Positions 35,970 through 49,410 are shown, numbered from the stretch's first letter. The stretch is 64,000 bases of DNA from Glandiceps talaboti (GCF_964340395.1 NC_135557.1:6179716-6243715), one strand, 5' to 3'. Made by a program: numbers and translations. Notes: a model not told the origin generated them from the sequence alone.

Positions 35970-37630
35970 GTCTAAAGCAGAGCGACTTTATGGAGTGTTG
36001 CGATAGTCACATGATGACAACATTATTCCAATGGCAGGGCTTAATGCTCGACTGACAAATCACGAACAAGCTTCAACAAACATTCTCTGTCCTTGGAAAA
36101 TGAAAGAGCTGGTCTGATTCGTCCTTTAATGCAAGGACAAAATGATTGACATGAGTCACATCAAGACACAATATAATATTACAAATCAGAGTATTGTTAT
36201 GTAAATTACATTAATTTGAACAAGTATCAAGATTAAAGTCGGAAATGGTCTATGTACGAGTACGTAGCACATCTGATTGATTACACAGGGAGATGTGTTA
36301 AAACATTAGGTGTGCCAGTACATAACGAAATACGTATGATATCAAATTGGAAACCAGACATTATATATATTGTAAGCTTAAACACAGAATACTCCCTTGA
36401 GCGCTGGAGCAAGGAAAGTGATAATCGCTAGACACAGACCATGTCCACCAATGCTTAAGTGTTTGGTACATATCACTTTCATTGTGTGTCAATGAGTATT
36501 TTGAACAGTTATGGACTTGATATACGTTGTTTCGAGTTAGTGTTTTTCAACTTCGAAAATATAAACTTCTTTTATTAATCGAATATAAAGAATGTGTACC
36601 CCTTTCCCTATCTATATGACCACTTTAATACAACGAGATTTACCAAACCTTAATCGATACATGTGTCTCGATTCCGTCTATCAATGAAGAATTGGCAATT
36701 ACTAAGAAACGGAATACTCATACCCATCTAGACATGGCAGCAGTCAACTCAAAAACTCGATGATGTCATTGAATTACCCATGCCAATCATGTTCTTAAGG
36801 CCACTGAAGATTTTCACATATATGTGTTATTGACAACGTATGTTGAATTTGTACTAGCCATTAATATACACAGTAATCTTATACGACTAAATGTATTCAT
36901 CATAGAAGCAATAACATTCAGAAAAAGTTCTCTTATTCTATCGAAAGTGGAAGGCGAGAAACTTGTGTATGAACAATAATCTTAGTTTTATACAAAACCT
37001 AATTTAATATTCTTCAATATAACCACATGTCAGCAAACTAAATATGGAAATGTGTATAAAGTTTCTTAAATAATAAAAAATATGAAATCATAGTTTATAT
37101 ATTTTACAAAAAATCATGACTCAATATGTTAAATTAGCATTCAGATATCTAAACTAAACATTGCAGACATCTTGGATAATATCATCTCGTAATGCATGGA
37201 GTGAGTATAGTGAAAGTAAAAGCTCGTTTGGTTTTCTATAACTTGCTACTTTTTGGGCGAGTTCCAACTAGAAGAAACATCATTGTGATAAGGTTAACGA
37301 GTGTTACATTCTTCAAAATATTGGGTGTTTTTAGCACTATAAATGAGACTATACCTTTCTTGGTATTCTTCAATGTTCTCATAGACTTGTTAGTTTTAGG
37401 ACTTTTTAAATACATGACAAAGCATTTTGTGAGTAGCCGTTTAAGATTTAAAACAAATATTGTACCTCCTTATCAAATGTTTTCAGTAGTTTAGTTTGTT
37501 TTAGTGATTTGAACAATTGTGATCGAATCAACGAATTAATTCTTGTTGATGCTAGTAGACACATATCAATGAAATGAGATATTTCACCGTTACGTTGATT
37601 TTCATTCTGTTCTTACAGTTCCCCTGTGTG
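35970..37630. other. Intergenic, one unplaced ORF
   Basis: A 100-residue plus-strand frame (37192-37494) is rich in Phe, Leu and Val but matches no family I know and has no splice context. It is not called as a gene. Confidence 0.4.
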
Positions 37631-37990
37631 TTCACACTTTAGCCTTTGTACACATCTGAAGTAGAACTTAGAGTTTAAGAAAGGAAGCAAAGTGAGACAC
37701 TCATAAAGTACTTGTCAATACAATGACAGATCCAAGTCATTCAAAGTTACATTTCCTCGTCTCGTGAATGTCTCGATAGGTAATCAAACTAAATAAACAG
37801 GTATAGATTTATTATTGTGTCACCTTAAAACGGCTACTTAAGGAACTGTTATTTGTAACTCGGAGTTATGTATTTTGAAGAGACAATGTGGTTTGAGTAC
37901 TTGAGGTAGGAAGTTTTTGAGTCGACATAACAAATCAAGGAAGCATCCTAAGAGCTCTTTGTATTGTGGAAGGAAGGATATCAAACACAG
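37630..37990 (+). repeat. Dispersed repeat ahead of (GA)n, copy 2
   Basis: Diverged copy of 25800-26110. As there, a long (GA)n tract follows (38067), so the family may include the GA tract as a tail or may have spread together with it. Confidence 0.55.
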
Positions 37991-38066
37991 GCAAGGATTT
38001 TGAGAAATTTAGTGTGAGAAAACATGAATAGTTGAAACTGTAATCATAGTGGGGAAAGAGAAAGAG

Positions 38067-38700
<634 letters not shown>

Positions 38701-38701
38701 A

Positions 38702-38884
38702 TGAACAACATAGATTGGAAGTTAATGCTGGTTCATTTCCATGCGATCGTACTCGATGTGGTACATGTCGTTTCATTATTAATACTAATAATGTTCTTTT
38801 GGCTCTAAGAACAGTGTGCCTGTTACGAGTAGATTTACTTGTATTAGTATGAATGTAATGTATTGCATTACATGCCAGAAATGT

Positions 38885-38956
<72 letters not shown>

Positions 38957-39440
38957 CGCCTGTACGTCGTCTTGGTGATCGTTTTTAGAACATCTCCGTC
39001 TGACCAGACATAAGAATCGTAACTATCCCGTATCTACGTATTCTATTACCAACGATCACAGTGTATCAGATATGTCCATTTCAGGAATTGTTAATGTTTC
39101 TGGCGATGAGAAACTATTGAGGTTAAAGGAAAAGGAACTCATTTCCGTCTAGGAACGCTGGAACCCCTTGGAATCAATAGATTATTCACCTCATTCCCAG
39201 TCTAATCACGCTTATTTTATATTTCAGGCGTGTTCTATTTGGTTCTATTTGGTGCTTGCGAATATTAGAACTTTTCACACGTATAACGTTAATCATGCGC
39301 GGTTGTCGTTCTGTTCCATAAAATTCAGATATATTCAGGTGTTTACCTAACATGTATTGCCTTAAATACCTTGAAAAAGGATTTCTATTCGAAACGTCGG
39401 ATTACATCTATTTATTCGGACTGTCTCACAAGTTTCTTAT
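38702..39440 (+). mobile_element. Penelope-like element, GIY-YIG end fragment
   Basis: The plus strand encodes, with frame changes, [13 protein letters not shown], then [18 protein letters not shown], then after a (TA)n block L-E-H-L-R-L-T-R-H and D-H-S-V-S-D-M-S-I, L-K-E-K-E-L-I, and finally G-T-L-E-P-L-G-I-N-R-L-F. This order is the linker and GIY-YIG endonuclease end of Penelope-like retroelements. A CGAAACGTCGG motif at 39388-39400 fits their terminal repeat. The reverse-transcriptase part is missing. The copy is dead: it has frameshifts, a stop and an insertion within the GIY region. Confidence 0.85.
38891..38953. repeat. (TA)n inside the GIY-YIG coding region
   Basis: Pure TA tract that replaces the Y-V-G-E-T-G-R-R stretch expected between the C-x-x-C-G motif and L-x-x-R. 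It begins at a TTTATATA site in the element. Confidence 0.9.
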
Positions 39441-39451
39441 GCATTTCTTTC

Positions 39452-39616
39452 TACATACATACATACATACATACATACATACATACGTACGTACGTACGT
39501 GCGTGCATGCATGCATGCATGCATGCATGCTTGCATGCGCGCGCACGCACGCACGCACGCACGCACATACATACATACATACATACATACATACACACAT
39601 ACATACATACATACAT
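39452..39616. repeat. (CATA)n-(CGTA)n-(GCAT)n-(CGCA)n tract
   Basis: Tetranucleotide tract starting just after the Penelope-like fragment. Confidence 0.95.
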
Positions 39617-40140
39617 ATCCACCCTTCCCCACCACACACACGTCACATTAAACTATCAGCCCAGCCCAGCCCACCCCTACCACCACTGTATTTGTAAATG
39701 CCATTTGTCCAATTGGCTGACTACTTTATTTCAACTGCAGTTTTGAGTCCAAAATTGCAACTGTACATATTGTGCATGTATACTGATCATCACAGTCAAA
39801 GCGTAAGATCACAAACACATTTACAAATTGTAGTTTCAGTTCAAGTTTTTGATATCATCAAAACAACGGTCTAATATTGTTGTAGGTTTATCATCTAGTC
39901 TATGGTAGTTTGTGTTGCTTCCTTTCATCGTCTGGCGCCCCCCCCCACATCACACCCCCACCCGCCCCCACATCCCATCCCAACCCAACCCAATGTCCAT
40001 AAGAAAATGTCGTTGTTTTCTTGCAATTAATGGCGTTACACCAAGAAAAAATAATGCAACGTATATCGTTCTTGAATATATCCCCCATTCTTCTGAAGTA
40101 TTCTTTTATGTACTCATTTTGTTCATGGTGGGGTTTAAAT
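39617..40140. other. 3' flank of minus-strand claudin-like gene
   Basis: C-rich block at 39935-39995; probably includes the 3'UTR of the claudin-like gene ending at 40141. Nothing else recognised. Confidence 0.4.
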
Positions 40141-40337
40141 TCACAGAGGTTTATATCCCCTGTACCTATCCAATCTCCGCTTCTCCACTATGAGTAGTGC
40201 GCCCCCTATCAAGGCAATGGGTAGAGACACCCAGGCGGCAATAACAGCAATACCAATTTTATAGCCATGGTCTGCGTCTTTCATACCTGATGCTGTAACT
40301 GCAGTGTACAGTATAGTCGCTATCAAAACAGGTACGG
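40141..40337 (-). CDS. Claudin/PMP22-like gene 1, exon 3
   Basis: Acceptor TTTTTGTCTACAG precedes 40337. It encodes T-V-P-V-L-I-A-T-I-L-Y (TM3), a short loop and a TM4 helix (I-A-V-I-A-A-W-V-S-L-P-I-A-L-I-G-G), ending in a basic tail E-K-R-R-L-D-R-Y-R-G-Y-K-P-L. The phase joins exon 2. Confidence 0.85.
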
Positions 40338-40689
40338 CTGTAGACAAAAATAAATATGAAGAAAAATAACACAGTAAACGATTATTATCCAAAGTTGTCT
40401 TCAGATTGTTTTTACTATAAATAAGAAAATAATTATATTTAATCACTATTTTCTATATTTCTGCTTATTAACTTGCATTATTTACTTTTTTCAACTTGTT
40501 GAATAATGCCTCGTAGCAGGTATAGTTCTGATAAGAAATTATAGTTTATTATTCAACACACATTTTCTTTCCGTTGAGACGCTACCTCAGTCTGTACAAG
40601 CTGAGTTGGTAAGCTTTTCACTCAAGTGAAAATGTTTCCATAAAATCTCAGTTAATTAACCAGTATAATGTCAATGAATATCTTCTATA

Positions 40690-41095
40690 TTACAATTGTC
40701 TTTTGGCATTGATAGAACAATTAGTTCAGGGATCTTTTTATACGTATAATAAATTACGTCATCGGATATTTTATAAGTTATATCTTAATACCAGGTTTGA
40801 GTTCAGGCAATTGAAAGTGGCGGTTAAAAGGGGGAAGGCTGAGTTTAGACGGTTTTTGGTCGCAATTTTGTTGCCTACGAAGTGTTAAATATTGTATTCA
40901 ACCTACTGAAGCACACTCATTCATTACTTGATACTGGTATAACTCAATCCTGGTATTTGGATATAATATATGAAAGAGTTGATGACATAATTGTTGGTAC
41001 GTATCAACAAATCTGAGGAAATCCCTGTCATTACATGAACAACGCATGAGTTGGATGGTTGGTAAAAAGTGACACGTCACGGCTACATGAATCGT
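40690..41095. repeat. Inverted pair of a dispersed repeat in claudin intron 2
   Basis: Positions 40690-40870 (minus sense) and 40890-41090 (plus sense, more diverged) share CTGGTATT(A/T)(A/G)GATATAA, GATGACGTAATTTA and TACGTAT(C/A)AA segments. A third copy lies at 49740-49900 in intron 1 of the other claudin-like gene. Confidence 0.65.
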
Positions 41096-41409
41096 TGTAA
41101 ACACAATACTTGATTAGTATAGCTATAGTTTTATGTAATGTAAAGTAGTTTGTATTACTCACCAAAATAAAAAAAAAACATCTAAAAAACAGCCCCTTTA
41201 AGTATGCTTTAATAAGTAGAATATGAGTGACTTTTAAATATGAAAAACATAAATTATATCCAAAAATATGTAAACTCAGTTTGTTTCCCTTTAAATTATT
41301 TTCATGAAGAACATTTAGTCTGTATGACTATCATTATTTGAAACAAGACACATATTTGTCAAATCATCCATTAAACCTCGGTGGCCTTTTTATGTAGTGA
41401 TGTACTTAC

Positions 41410-41550
41410 TTGAAATCATAATAACTATTCCTGCTATCTTCAACTTTGTGCTTAGTACCTTGACGATATGGGCTACTATTAAAGTCCATAGAGTGGCCAA
41501 TATCATAGCACAGCTTATCAGTATAAAGGCTCTAGCGAAATGTAGGTATG
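41410..41550 (-). CDS. Claudin/PMP22-like gene 1, exon 2
   Basis: A 141-nt exon, acceptor TTTTCCCCAG before 41550 and donor GTAAGT after 41410, phase 1 at both ends. It encodes A-Y-L-H-F-A-R-A-F-I-L-I-S, the R-A start of claudin TM2, and a following basic loop leading to TM3. Same length and phase as exon 2 of the neighbouring plus-strand gene. Confidence 0.87.
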
Positions 41551-41754
41551 CTGGGGAAAAAACAAAACAATATCAATGTAACTGAATTATCTGTGTCGTT
41601 ACCAGGGGTAACAGCGATTTGATAAATTAACATTCAATGTATTATAATAGAGAATAGCGTTTGCATTAACCTTTAGACAAATTATCGATGAGTTTCGTCG
41701 AGAGAGAGAGGGAGAGATAGAGAAAAGTGTGTGTGTGTATGTGTGTGTGTGACA

Positions 41755-41791
41755 GAGACATACAGACAGACAGACAGCCAGACAGACAGCC

Positions 41792-41840
<49 letters not shown>

Positions 41841-41897
41841 TGAGTACTTAGGTATATTTGATTACCTATTCACATATATTCATATTCATATATATAT

Positions 41898-41959
<62 letters not shown>

Positions 41960-41962
41960 TAA
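41755..41962. repeat. (ACAG)n and (GT)n-(TA)n microsatellites in claudin intron 1
   Basis: ACAG/ACAGCC units at 41755-41840 and a TA-GT-TA tract at 41885-41962. Confidence 0.95.
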
Positions 41963-42485
41963 TATACTCAATAACCCATGACCTCTATAATAGTATTGTC
42001 CAATGTCACGTGATAACAAATTATTACTAACTATTATGTCTTATCAGTTTATGGTAATTGTAACTTTCATGAGTGTGGAGACGTTGTCATTCATATATTT
42101 CAGTTAAGGTATTTTAAGGTATTGATGGTTATTTTTATAAGCCCCTCATTAGGTTGAATATGCATAAAAATGATTAGTTTTTGTCTTCTGTTTGTGCTTG
42201 TCGCCAGTGCAGTTCTCTGATTTTCTGTTATTTATATCCCTGAACTGCAGAGATGACTTTTGCTAGACCTCGGATGTTCCATTTTCTATAGCAATGTTCG
42301 TTTGTGTGTCGTTTTGTATACTCAAGAATATCCAAGGTCTAGGAGCTAGACTAGCGTGTTAGTAGTCCACCCAATAACCTCTGACCTACATTAAATACAT
42401 GACGCAGCGTAAATTGATATCATTGGTGCAGTGCTTTTGAAAACTGATTATTACATTTCAAATTAAAAATGAAAATGTTGCATAC

Positions 42486-42723
42486 CTGGAACCCCAAACA
42501 GGAGTATATCGTGACAGTCAGTCTCCGGACCAATCCCATCTTCAGTTAATAAGACGGTACAGTTTTGCCATAGACCGGCGTGTGAATCGTCCCCTGGTAC
42601 CGTGTACCAGTATGTACTCACCGTGCTGTAGATGTAAAGTACTGCAGCAGTAAGTGATACGATGAAGCCACTTAGCCACATGTACGACCGCTCAGTATCA
42701 ATCTCATTAGCAGTACTCAACAT
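42486..42723 (-). CDS. Claudin/PMP22-like gene 1, exon 1
   Basis: Start of a 191-residue four-transmembrane protein (238 + 141 + 197 nt). TM1 is about residues 15-36. The first extracellular loop has the family signature: W (in T-Y-W-Y), then G-L-W-Q-N-C and a second cysteine in D-C-H-D. Donor CCAG/GTATGC follows 42486. Claudins and their PMP22/EMP relatives form tight or septate junction strands, or act as membrane adaptors; invertebrate members vary in role, so I give no symbol. Arranged head to head with the plus-strand gene at 44977. Confidence 0.87.
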
Positions 42724-43387
42724 CTTATAAGCCTCAAGTCAGTTAGTATACGTGGACGAGTGAAAAATCAAGCTAAGTTTCCATCGAACGGTGTGTGGTG
42801 GGTATCGCTGTGGAGGTTGATTGAGGTCATGCCAAGGCTGACGTTACAATAGTTGGACCTTGTACATCTCGGGCTACTTTTTTTTGACAACGAGATAACA
42901 GTGACTTTATTTTCTCTTTGTTTCTCAGCGTAAGTAACCGTATAAATCGTGACTCGGTCGGACGATAAAAAGTAACATCTAACAAACAAACAAATCAAAG
43001 TAAAATTAAGCTGAAGTGTACATGTGTGTACAAATGTTTGCTATGCTTACTTTATGACTCTAGATATCAATTGAAGTCTGATGTACGTCGACAATCTTAA
43101 ACTATATTTGTGTACAGGTCGCCAATTTTGTGTATAATGGAGAGTTTTGTTCATATGCACCATATAGAGGTGCATCGGGTTAGCTTTTTGGGTTAAATTA
43201 CTGTTATCATGATGTTTGTTTTTTTTCTGTATTTTTTTATTACGCCATAGATAGCGTTCTTTGATATCATTGAATGTTCATTGGAATCACAAGGACAGTG
43301 TCAACCTTCCTTAAATATCGCAAACTTCATTAGCAACATTTTGCGCCCAGATATGAGCTTAGGGGTACGCGCCGTCTTCTTACATGT

Positions 43388-43390
43388 GGG

Positions 43391-43468
<78 letters not shown>

Positions 43469-43490
43469 TTGTTGTTGTTGTTGTTGTTGT
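43388..43490. repeat. (GTT)n/(GCT)n trinucleotide tract
   Basis: Trinucleotide repeat. The poly-Cys or poly-Leu frames across it are artefacts. Confidence 0.95.
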
Positions 43491-44041
43491 CGTTGGGGGA
43501 TTTTTTTGGAGAAGATCGATAGATGGCGTCATTTTATTTTCTTAAAAAAGAAAACAAAACAAATGTGGTCAGATGAACGAAAATAGGCCGGCGTCGACGA
43601 GATAGTATTGACTGAAACTTGTTGATCGATGAGTGAGGGCAACCCACCACGGTGCATAATAGTGTATCTTACAGACTGTGTCATGAGAAACAGAAAAATA
43701 AATGAGACGACCTTAAGGGAGGTCAAAGTACTACACTACTAGCTGTCGTTGAAGTATTATGCTTTATCGCTGTGTGTCGTTCCTCTGTCACTTTAAGACG
43801 TATTGTGTCTACATATACTTACATGTATATCTACTTCACTGATATTGTAATCCAAATTCCAATGGCAATTTGTTATAATAAACGTAATACGGCAAATTAT
43901 AGATAGTCAAAAACTAAAAACAGTGTAACCATGCTGTTGTGAAGATAGTGTAACACTAAGGGTATGGTATGTGAGACTGCATTTCAAATTTCAAAGGAAA
44001 AAACTTAGTATCACAGTAGTCACCACGTCAAAGCCCACTAG

Positions 44042-44176
44042 ATGGTGATTGATTGATTGATTGATCGATCGATCGATTGATTGATTGATTGGTTGGTTGG
44101 TTGGTTGGTTGGTTGGTTGGTTGGTTGGTTGGTTGGTTGGTTGGTTGGTTGGTTGGTTGGTTGGTTGGTTGGTTGG

Positions 44177-44257
<81 letters not shown>

Positions 44258-44268
44258 CGATTGATTGT
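44042..44268. repeat. (GATT)n-(GGTT)n-(GATT)n tract
   Basis: Tetranucleotide tract with a GGTT centre flanked by GATT on both sides. No retrotransposon body is visible beside it. Confidence 0.95.
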
Positions 44269-44976
44269 AATAACACTTTCCGTGTATGTCTCTGTTTGCT
44301 ATAAGGAAATAGGCTTGCTATTGTTCCATATTGAGAGCAAAGTACTGAAAGTATGCCTACCTCCACTTGAGTTTGTTTCGTAACGAGGTTTAGACTAAGA
44401 ATGGCCTCGCAAATCATATCTCATATACTATGTTTCGATGGTGTAAGCAGTAAAATTGATTATCCAGCCACAGTCCCTCTGTAAGAAAGACTGTGATTCG
44501 TAATTGACTGGGTAGCAAATACGAGTATGATCGGCAATGATTGGGGTACAGACCACGGTAGTTAGATATTCAATTAGAGTACGACTTATTAATTATGCAT
44601 GTATGTAGTCGGTATGTAGTCAAAGTATGTTAATTTATTCAGAGACCTTTTTTAATTAACTTATCAACCACAAATTCAAATATCAAGTTCACTGTCAAAT
44701 CCCATAAAACCATTCACGCCATAAGATATCTTAGCAATCAGCTACTCATCTTGAACTTCAAGAAACTTCAGTTTATAGCCCATTATTACTCAACATCATA
44801 ACAAAATCTGCTTCGAAGTCCCGTGACTATAGGTTATCTGAGGGCAAGTCGTTAGCTGAACTGTGTCACAAAAGTACAATTGTTACGTGTGTGCAATATC
44901 TAAAAGGCTTTTATGTGTGTAGGCAAGCTTCAGTCCGTATGATGTCACGACCTTTGCCAGCAACATTGGCTCCAAC

Positions 44977-45169
44977 ATGGCGACCATACATGTAGCTATT
45001 GTCGGTACTATCATCTCGTTCATATGCGTAGTGACGTGTTTAGTCAGTATCGCGACAGATTACTGGGTCACATACACCGATGGTTACAAATACACGAACG
45101 AGGGCTTATGGCGGCAATGCAATACACGCATTTCGAATTGTACAGCTCTAGGTATCGATCACATTGCAG
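44977..45169 (+). CDS. Claudin/PMP22-like gene 2, exon 1
   Basis: Start of a 170-residue protein (193 + 141 + 179 nt). The ATG lies in CCAACATGGCG. TM1 is about residues 7-27. The loop shows D-Y-W, then G-L-W-R-Q-C and a second cysteine (I-S-N-C), the W-GLW-C-C pattern of claudins. Donor GCAG/GTAGGT, phase 1. The structure mirrors gene 1 on the other strand, which argues for an old tandem or inverted duplication. Confidence 0.87.
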
Positions 45170-45756
45170 GTAGGTATTCACACCCCCAATTTTCAGTCTG
45201 CTGTCCTTTAAAAAAAGTCGTCGCTACATTTTGCGCTTCCCAAAATTAATTTACTCATAGCACTAAGCAAAAATGTTTGATACGGGCATATGGCCAGCAC
45301 AGTGTTGAAACGCATAGTTGATAAACTGTCATTTTGGAAATTTGAGACTGTATGTACAAAGTATGGTGGCCAGTTGTAGCGTGCATATTCACACGGAGGT
45401 CACATAGAGGTGAGAGAGTCCCACTTGTCTCAAAAACACCGTCCTGTATATGTAATTTACGTAATATTGTTTTACTCTTCGATGTATCTCTGTCTGTATA
45501 TCCACGGTACACCTATAGATTTATAGACATCACTATGTACTGTATAATAACTAGCAGTTGCTAAGCAACAAGTCATATACAATGTTTTAATCAAACTCTG
45601 GTCTGAGATTTAGGGGCCAGGTCAATAGTTCAATGTAATATAAACAACTAAAATCTTATACACAGTCCTGAAACCCAATCCCACTCCCACCTCCTTATAA
45701 CTAACTTATCGAAAATTAAATGTTGTTTCAGACCGTAAATCAATTTCAAATCTGTG

Positions 45757-48106
45757 TAGTAGTATGTAGTGCTATGGAAACAAAGCCAGTAGTATGTAGT
45801 GCTATGAATACAAAGCCAGTAGTATGTAGTGCTATGAATACAAAGCCAGTAGTATGTAGTGCTATGAATACAAAGCCAGTAGTATGTAGTGCTATGAATA
45901 CAAAGCCAGTATGTAGTAGTATGTAGTGGTATGAATACAAAGCCAGTATGTAGTAGTATGTAGTGGTATGAATACAAAGCCAGTATGTAGTAGTATGTAG
46001 TGGTATGAATACAAAGCCAGTAGTATGTAGTGCTATGGAAACAAAGCCAGTATGTAGTAGTATGTAGTGGTATGAATACAAAGCCAGTATGTAGTAGTAT
46101 GTAGTGTTATGAATACAAAGCCAGTATGTAGTAGTATGTAGTGTTATGAATACAAAGCCAGTATGTAGTAGTATGTAGTGCTAGGAATACAAAGCCAGTA
46201 TGTAGTAGTATGTAGTGGTATGAATACAAAGCCAGTATGTAGTAGTATGTAGTGCTATGCATACAAAGCCAGTATGTAGTAGTATGTAGTGTTATGAATA
46301 CAAAGTCAGTATGTAGTAGTATGTAGTACTATGAATACAAAACCAGTATGTAGTAGTATGTAGTACTATGAATACAAAGCCAGTATGTAGTAGTATGTAG
46401 TGTTATGAATACACAGCCAGTATGTAGTAGTATGTAGTACTATGAATACAAAGCCAGTATGTAGTAGTATGTAGTGCTATGAATACAAAGCCAGTATGTA
46501 GTAGTATTATGAGTACAAAGCCAGTATGTAGTAGTATGTAGTACTACGAATACAAAGCCAGTATGTAGTAGTATTATGAGTACAAAGCCAGTATGTAGTA
46601 GTATGTAGTGCTATGAATACAAAGCCAGTATGTAGTAGTATGTAGTACTACGAATACAAAGCCAGTATGTAGTAGTATTATGAGTACAAAGCCAGTATGT
46701 AGTAGTATGTAGTACTATGAATACAAATCCAGTATGTAGTAGTATGTAGTGGTATGAATACAAAGCCAGTATGTAGTAGTATGTAGTGCTATGAATACAA
46801 AGCCAGTATGTAGTAGTATGTAGTGCTATGAATACAAAGCCAGTATGTAGTAGTATGTAGTACTATGAATACAAAGCCAGTATATAGTAGTATGTAGTAC
46901 TATGAATATAAAGCCAGTATGTAGTAGTATGTAGTACTATGAATACAAAGCCAGTATGTAGTAGTATGCAGTGCTATGAGTACAAAGCCAGTATGTAGTA
47001 GTATGTAGTGGTATGAATACAAAGCCAGTATGTAGTAGTATGTAGTGCTATGAATACAAAGCCAGTATGTAATAGTATGTAGTACTATGAATACAACGCC
47101 AGTATGTAGTGCTATGAATACAAAGCCAGTATGTAGTAGTATGTAGTGCTATGAATACAAAGCCAGTATGTAGTAGTATGTAGTGTTATGAATACACAGC
47201 CAGTATGTAGTAGTATTATGAGTACAAAGCCAGTATGTAGTAGTATGTAGTACTACGAATACAAAGCCAGTATGTAGTAGTATTATGAGTACAAAGCCAG
47301 TATGTATTAGTATGTAGTGCTATGAATACAAAGCCAGTATGTAGTAGTATGTAGTACTACGAATACAAAGCCAGTATGTAGTAGTATTATGAGTACAAAG
47401 CCAGTATGTAGTAGTATGTAGTACTATGAATACAAATCCAGTATGTAGTAGTATGTAGTGGTATGAATACAAAGCCAGTATGTAGTAGTATGTAGTGCTA
47501 TGAATACAAAGCCAGTATGTAGTAGTATGTAGTACTACGAATACAAAGCCAGTATGTAGTAGTATTGTGAGTACAAAGCCAGTATGTAGTAGTATGTAGT
47601 ACTATGAATACAAATCCAGTATGTAGTAGTATGTAGTGGTATGAATACAAAGCCAGTATGTAGTAGTATGTAGTGCTATGAATACAAAGCCAGTATGTAG
47701 TAGTATGTAGTGCTATGAATACAAAGCCAGTATGTAGTAGTATGTAGTACTATGAATACAAAGCCAGTATATAGTAGTATGTAGTACTATGAATATAAAG
47801 CCAGTATGTAGTAGTATGTAGTACTATGAATACAAAGCCAGTATGTAGTAGTATGCAGTGCTATGAGTACAAAGCCAGTATGTAGTAGTATGTAGTGCTA
47901 TGAATACAAAGCCAGTATGTAATAGTATGTAGTACTATGAATACAACGCCAGTATGTAGTGCTATGAATACAAAGCCAGTATGTAGTAGTATGTAGTGCT
48001 ATGAATACAAAGCCAGTATGTAGTAGTATGTAGTGCTATGAATACAAAGCCAGTATGTAGTAGTATGTAGTGCTATGAATACAAAGCCAGTATGTAGTAG
48101 TATATA
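45757..48106 (+). repeat. 2.35-kb minisatellite in claudin gene 2 intron 1
   Basis: About 65 tandem units. The first few are about 30 bp (TAGTATGTAGTGCTATGAAT then ACAAAGCCAG); the rest are about 37 bp, with an added TATGTAG, or shorter variants with TATTATGAGTAC. Variant units recur in the same order (TACTACGAAT next to TATTATGAGT near 46543, 46650, 47251, 47349 and 47533), which shows higher-order duplication of blocks of several hundred bases. Confidence 0.97.
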
Positions 48107-48998
48107 AGTGAGGAAGATAGCTCTTTTGTTGACGCTTTAATATATTTTAGTGCCATGCATTTACTATGGTGAAGCTCCGAGTAACGACTTTTTATATCCT
48201 TATTCTTTGGATTTAGTATATATATATTTATAATCGTACAATGAACTATTGGTCTTGCCCCTTAATGGATCGATGGCTAAACCGAAATAAATAGACTTTG
48301 GACTATGGAGCACACCTCGATTGAAAAAAAATTAAAGGTGATTCCGATAGTCCGGCCGACCCTAAATAATTCGACGCGCAAAGAGGTAAAATTATGACAA
48401 TTACTTCTATTTCCCTGTAGATTTTCTTGCCAAAGTATCTTGAGTTACTTTAAAAAAATCATTGAACATTCCAGAGAGAAGCGACGTCATTTAAGCCTAT
48501 AACAGGACATTCTGTATATTATGTTTGTCTACTTCTGAATCACATAATTGTCTTCATTTACTTCTTTTACACCTCATTAACTGTTTTGGAAGTATTGTGA
48601 CCAACAAGTATCTTTTCCTTTATAGGTCAGAGTAATTAAAAAAATGTAAAATAAAATAAAATCCTGACCTACCTACCCTATTTCCTGAAGTCATGTTATC
48701 GGAAACATCTTCATTATTTTTTCCTAACCATTCAACTATTATGACAATATGTACACCTTGTGATATTGGCATGTAAACGTGTAATTATATTAGAACATAT
48801 TCCCCTCTTTCACTGTGTGCATACAGTAGTCATGGCAATAATATTGACTTTTTGACGTTAACACATTGTTCGTATTTCCTTCCCGTACAATGCAACGATG
48901 GTATGTGATACAGGGGGCAACCCTGGGTCAACCTTGGTACACATACTTTTCCTAATGGCTGTGGGTATTTGATGTACAGCTACTGAAGGCTGTTGATA
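48107..48998. other. Intron 1 unique sequence
   Basis: AT-rich intronic sequence without a recognised element. Confidence 0.5.
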
Positions 48999-49410
48999 TC
49001 TGGCTGGTTGGTTGGTTGGTTGGTTGGCTGGCTGGTCGCCTGCCTTGCAGGTTGGTTGGTTGGCAGCTGGTCAGTTGGTTGGTTGGTTGGTTGTTAGGCT
49101 TGTTGGCGGGTTGCCCGGCTGGAAGGTTGGTTGGCTGGCTGGTTGGCTGGCTGGTTGGTTGGTTGTTTGGTTGGTTGGTTAGCTGGTTGGTTGGGTGGTT
49201 GGCAGGCTGGCTGGCTGGCTGGCTGGTTGGTCGGTCGGTCGGTCGGTCGGTCGGTCGGCTGGTTGGTTGGTTGGTTGGTTGGCTGGTTGGTTGGTTGGTT
49301 GACCGGTTGACTTGCTAGCTGGTAGGTTGTTTGGCTGCCTGCCTAACTCGTTGGTTGGATGGTTGGCTGGCTGCTTAGTTGGTTGGTTGGTTGGTTGGTT
49401 GGTTGGTTGA
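48999..49410. repeat. (GGTT)n/(GGCT)n/(GGTC)n tract
   Basis: About 400 bp of TGG-rich tetranucleotide units with many interruptions. Trp/Gly/Leu/Val frames across it are artefacts. Confidence 0.93.

Larger units (their letters stand above)
42724..44976. promoter_or_regulatory. Shared upstream region between two claudin-like genes
   Basis: The two start codons face away from each other across 2.25 kb, so this interval must hold both promoters. It contains a (GTT/GCT)n tract (43388-43490) and a (GATT)n/(GGTT)n tract (44042-44268). No TATA box stands out. Shared control of the pair is a plausible inference, not shown. Confidence 0.45.

Noticed and set aside
37192-37494. 100-residue hydrophobic ORF
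   Set aside because: No family, no splice signals, and an AT-rich composition that yields Phe/Leu/Ile by chance.
43281-43586. Poly-cysteine ORF
   Set aside because: It is a translation of a GTT/GCT trinucleotide repeat with no flanking domain.
45720-45926. Ten-residue repeat protein (V-V-C-S-A-M-N-T-K-P)
   Set aside because: The frame exists only because the first units are 30 bp; the 37-bp units break it, and it lies in an intron.
45757-48106. CRISPR-like array of regular 30-37-bp repeats
   Set aside because: There are no unique spacers; units are contiguous variants of one sequence within an animal intron. It is a minisatellite.
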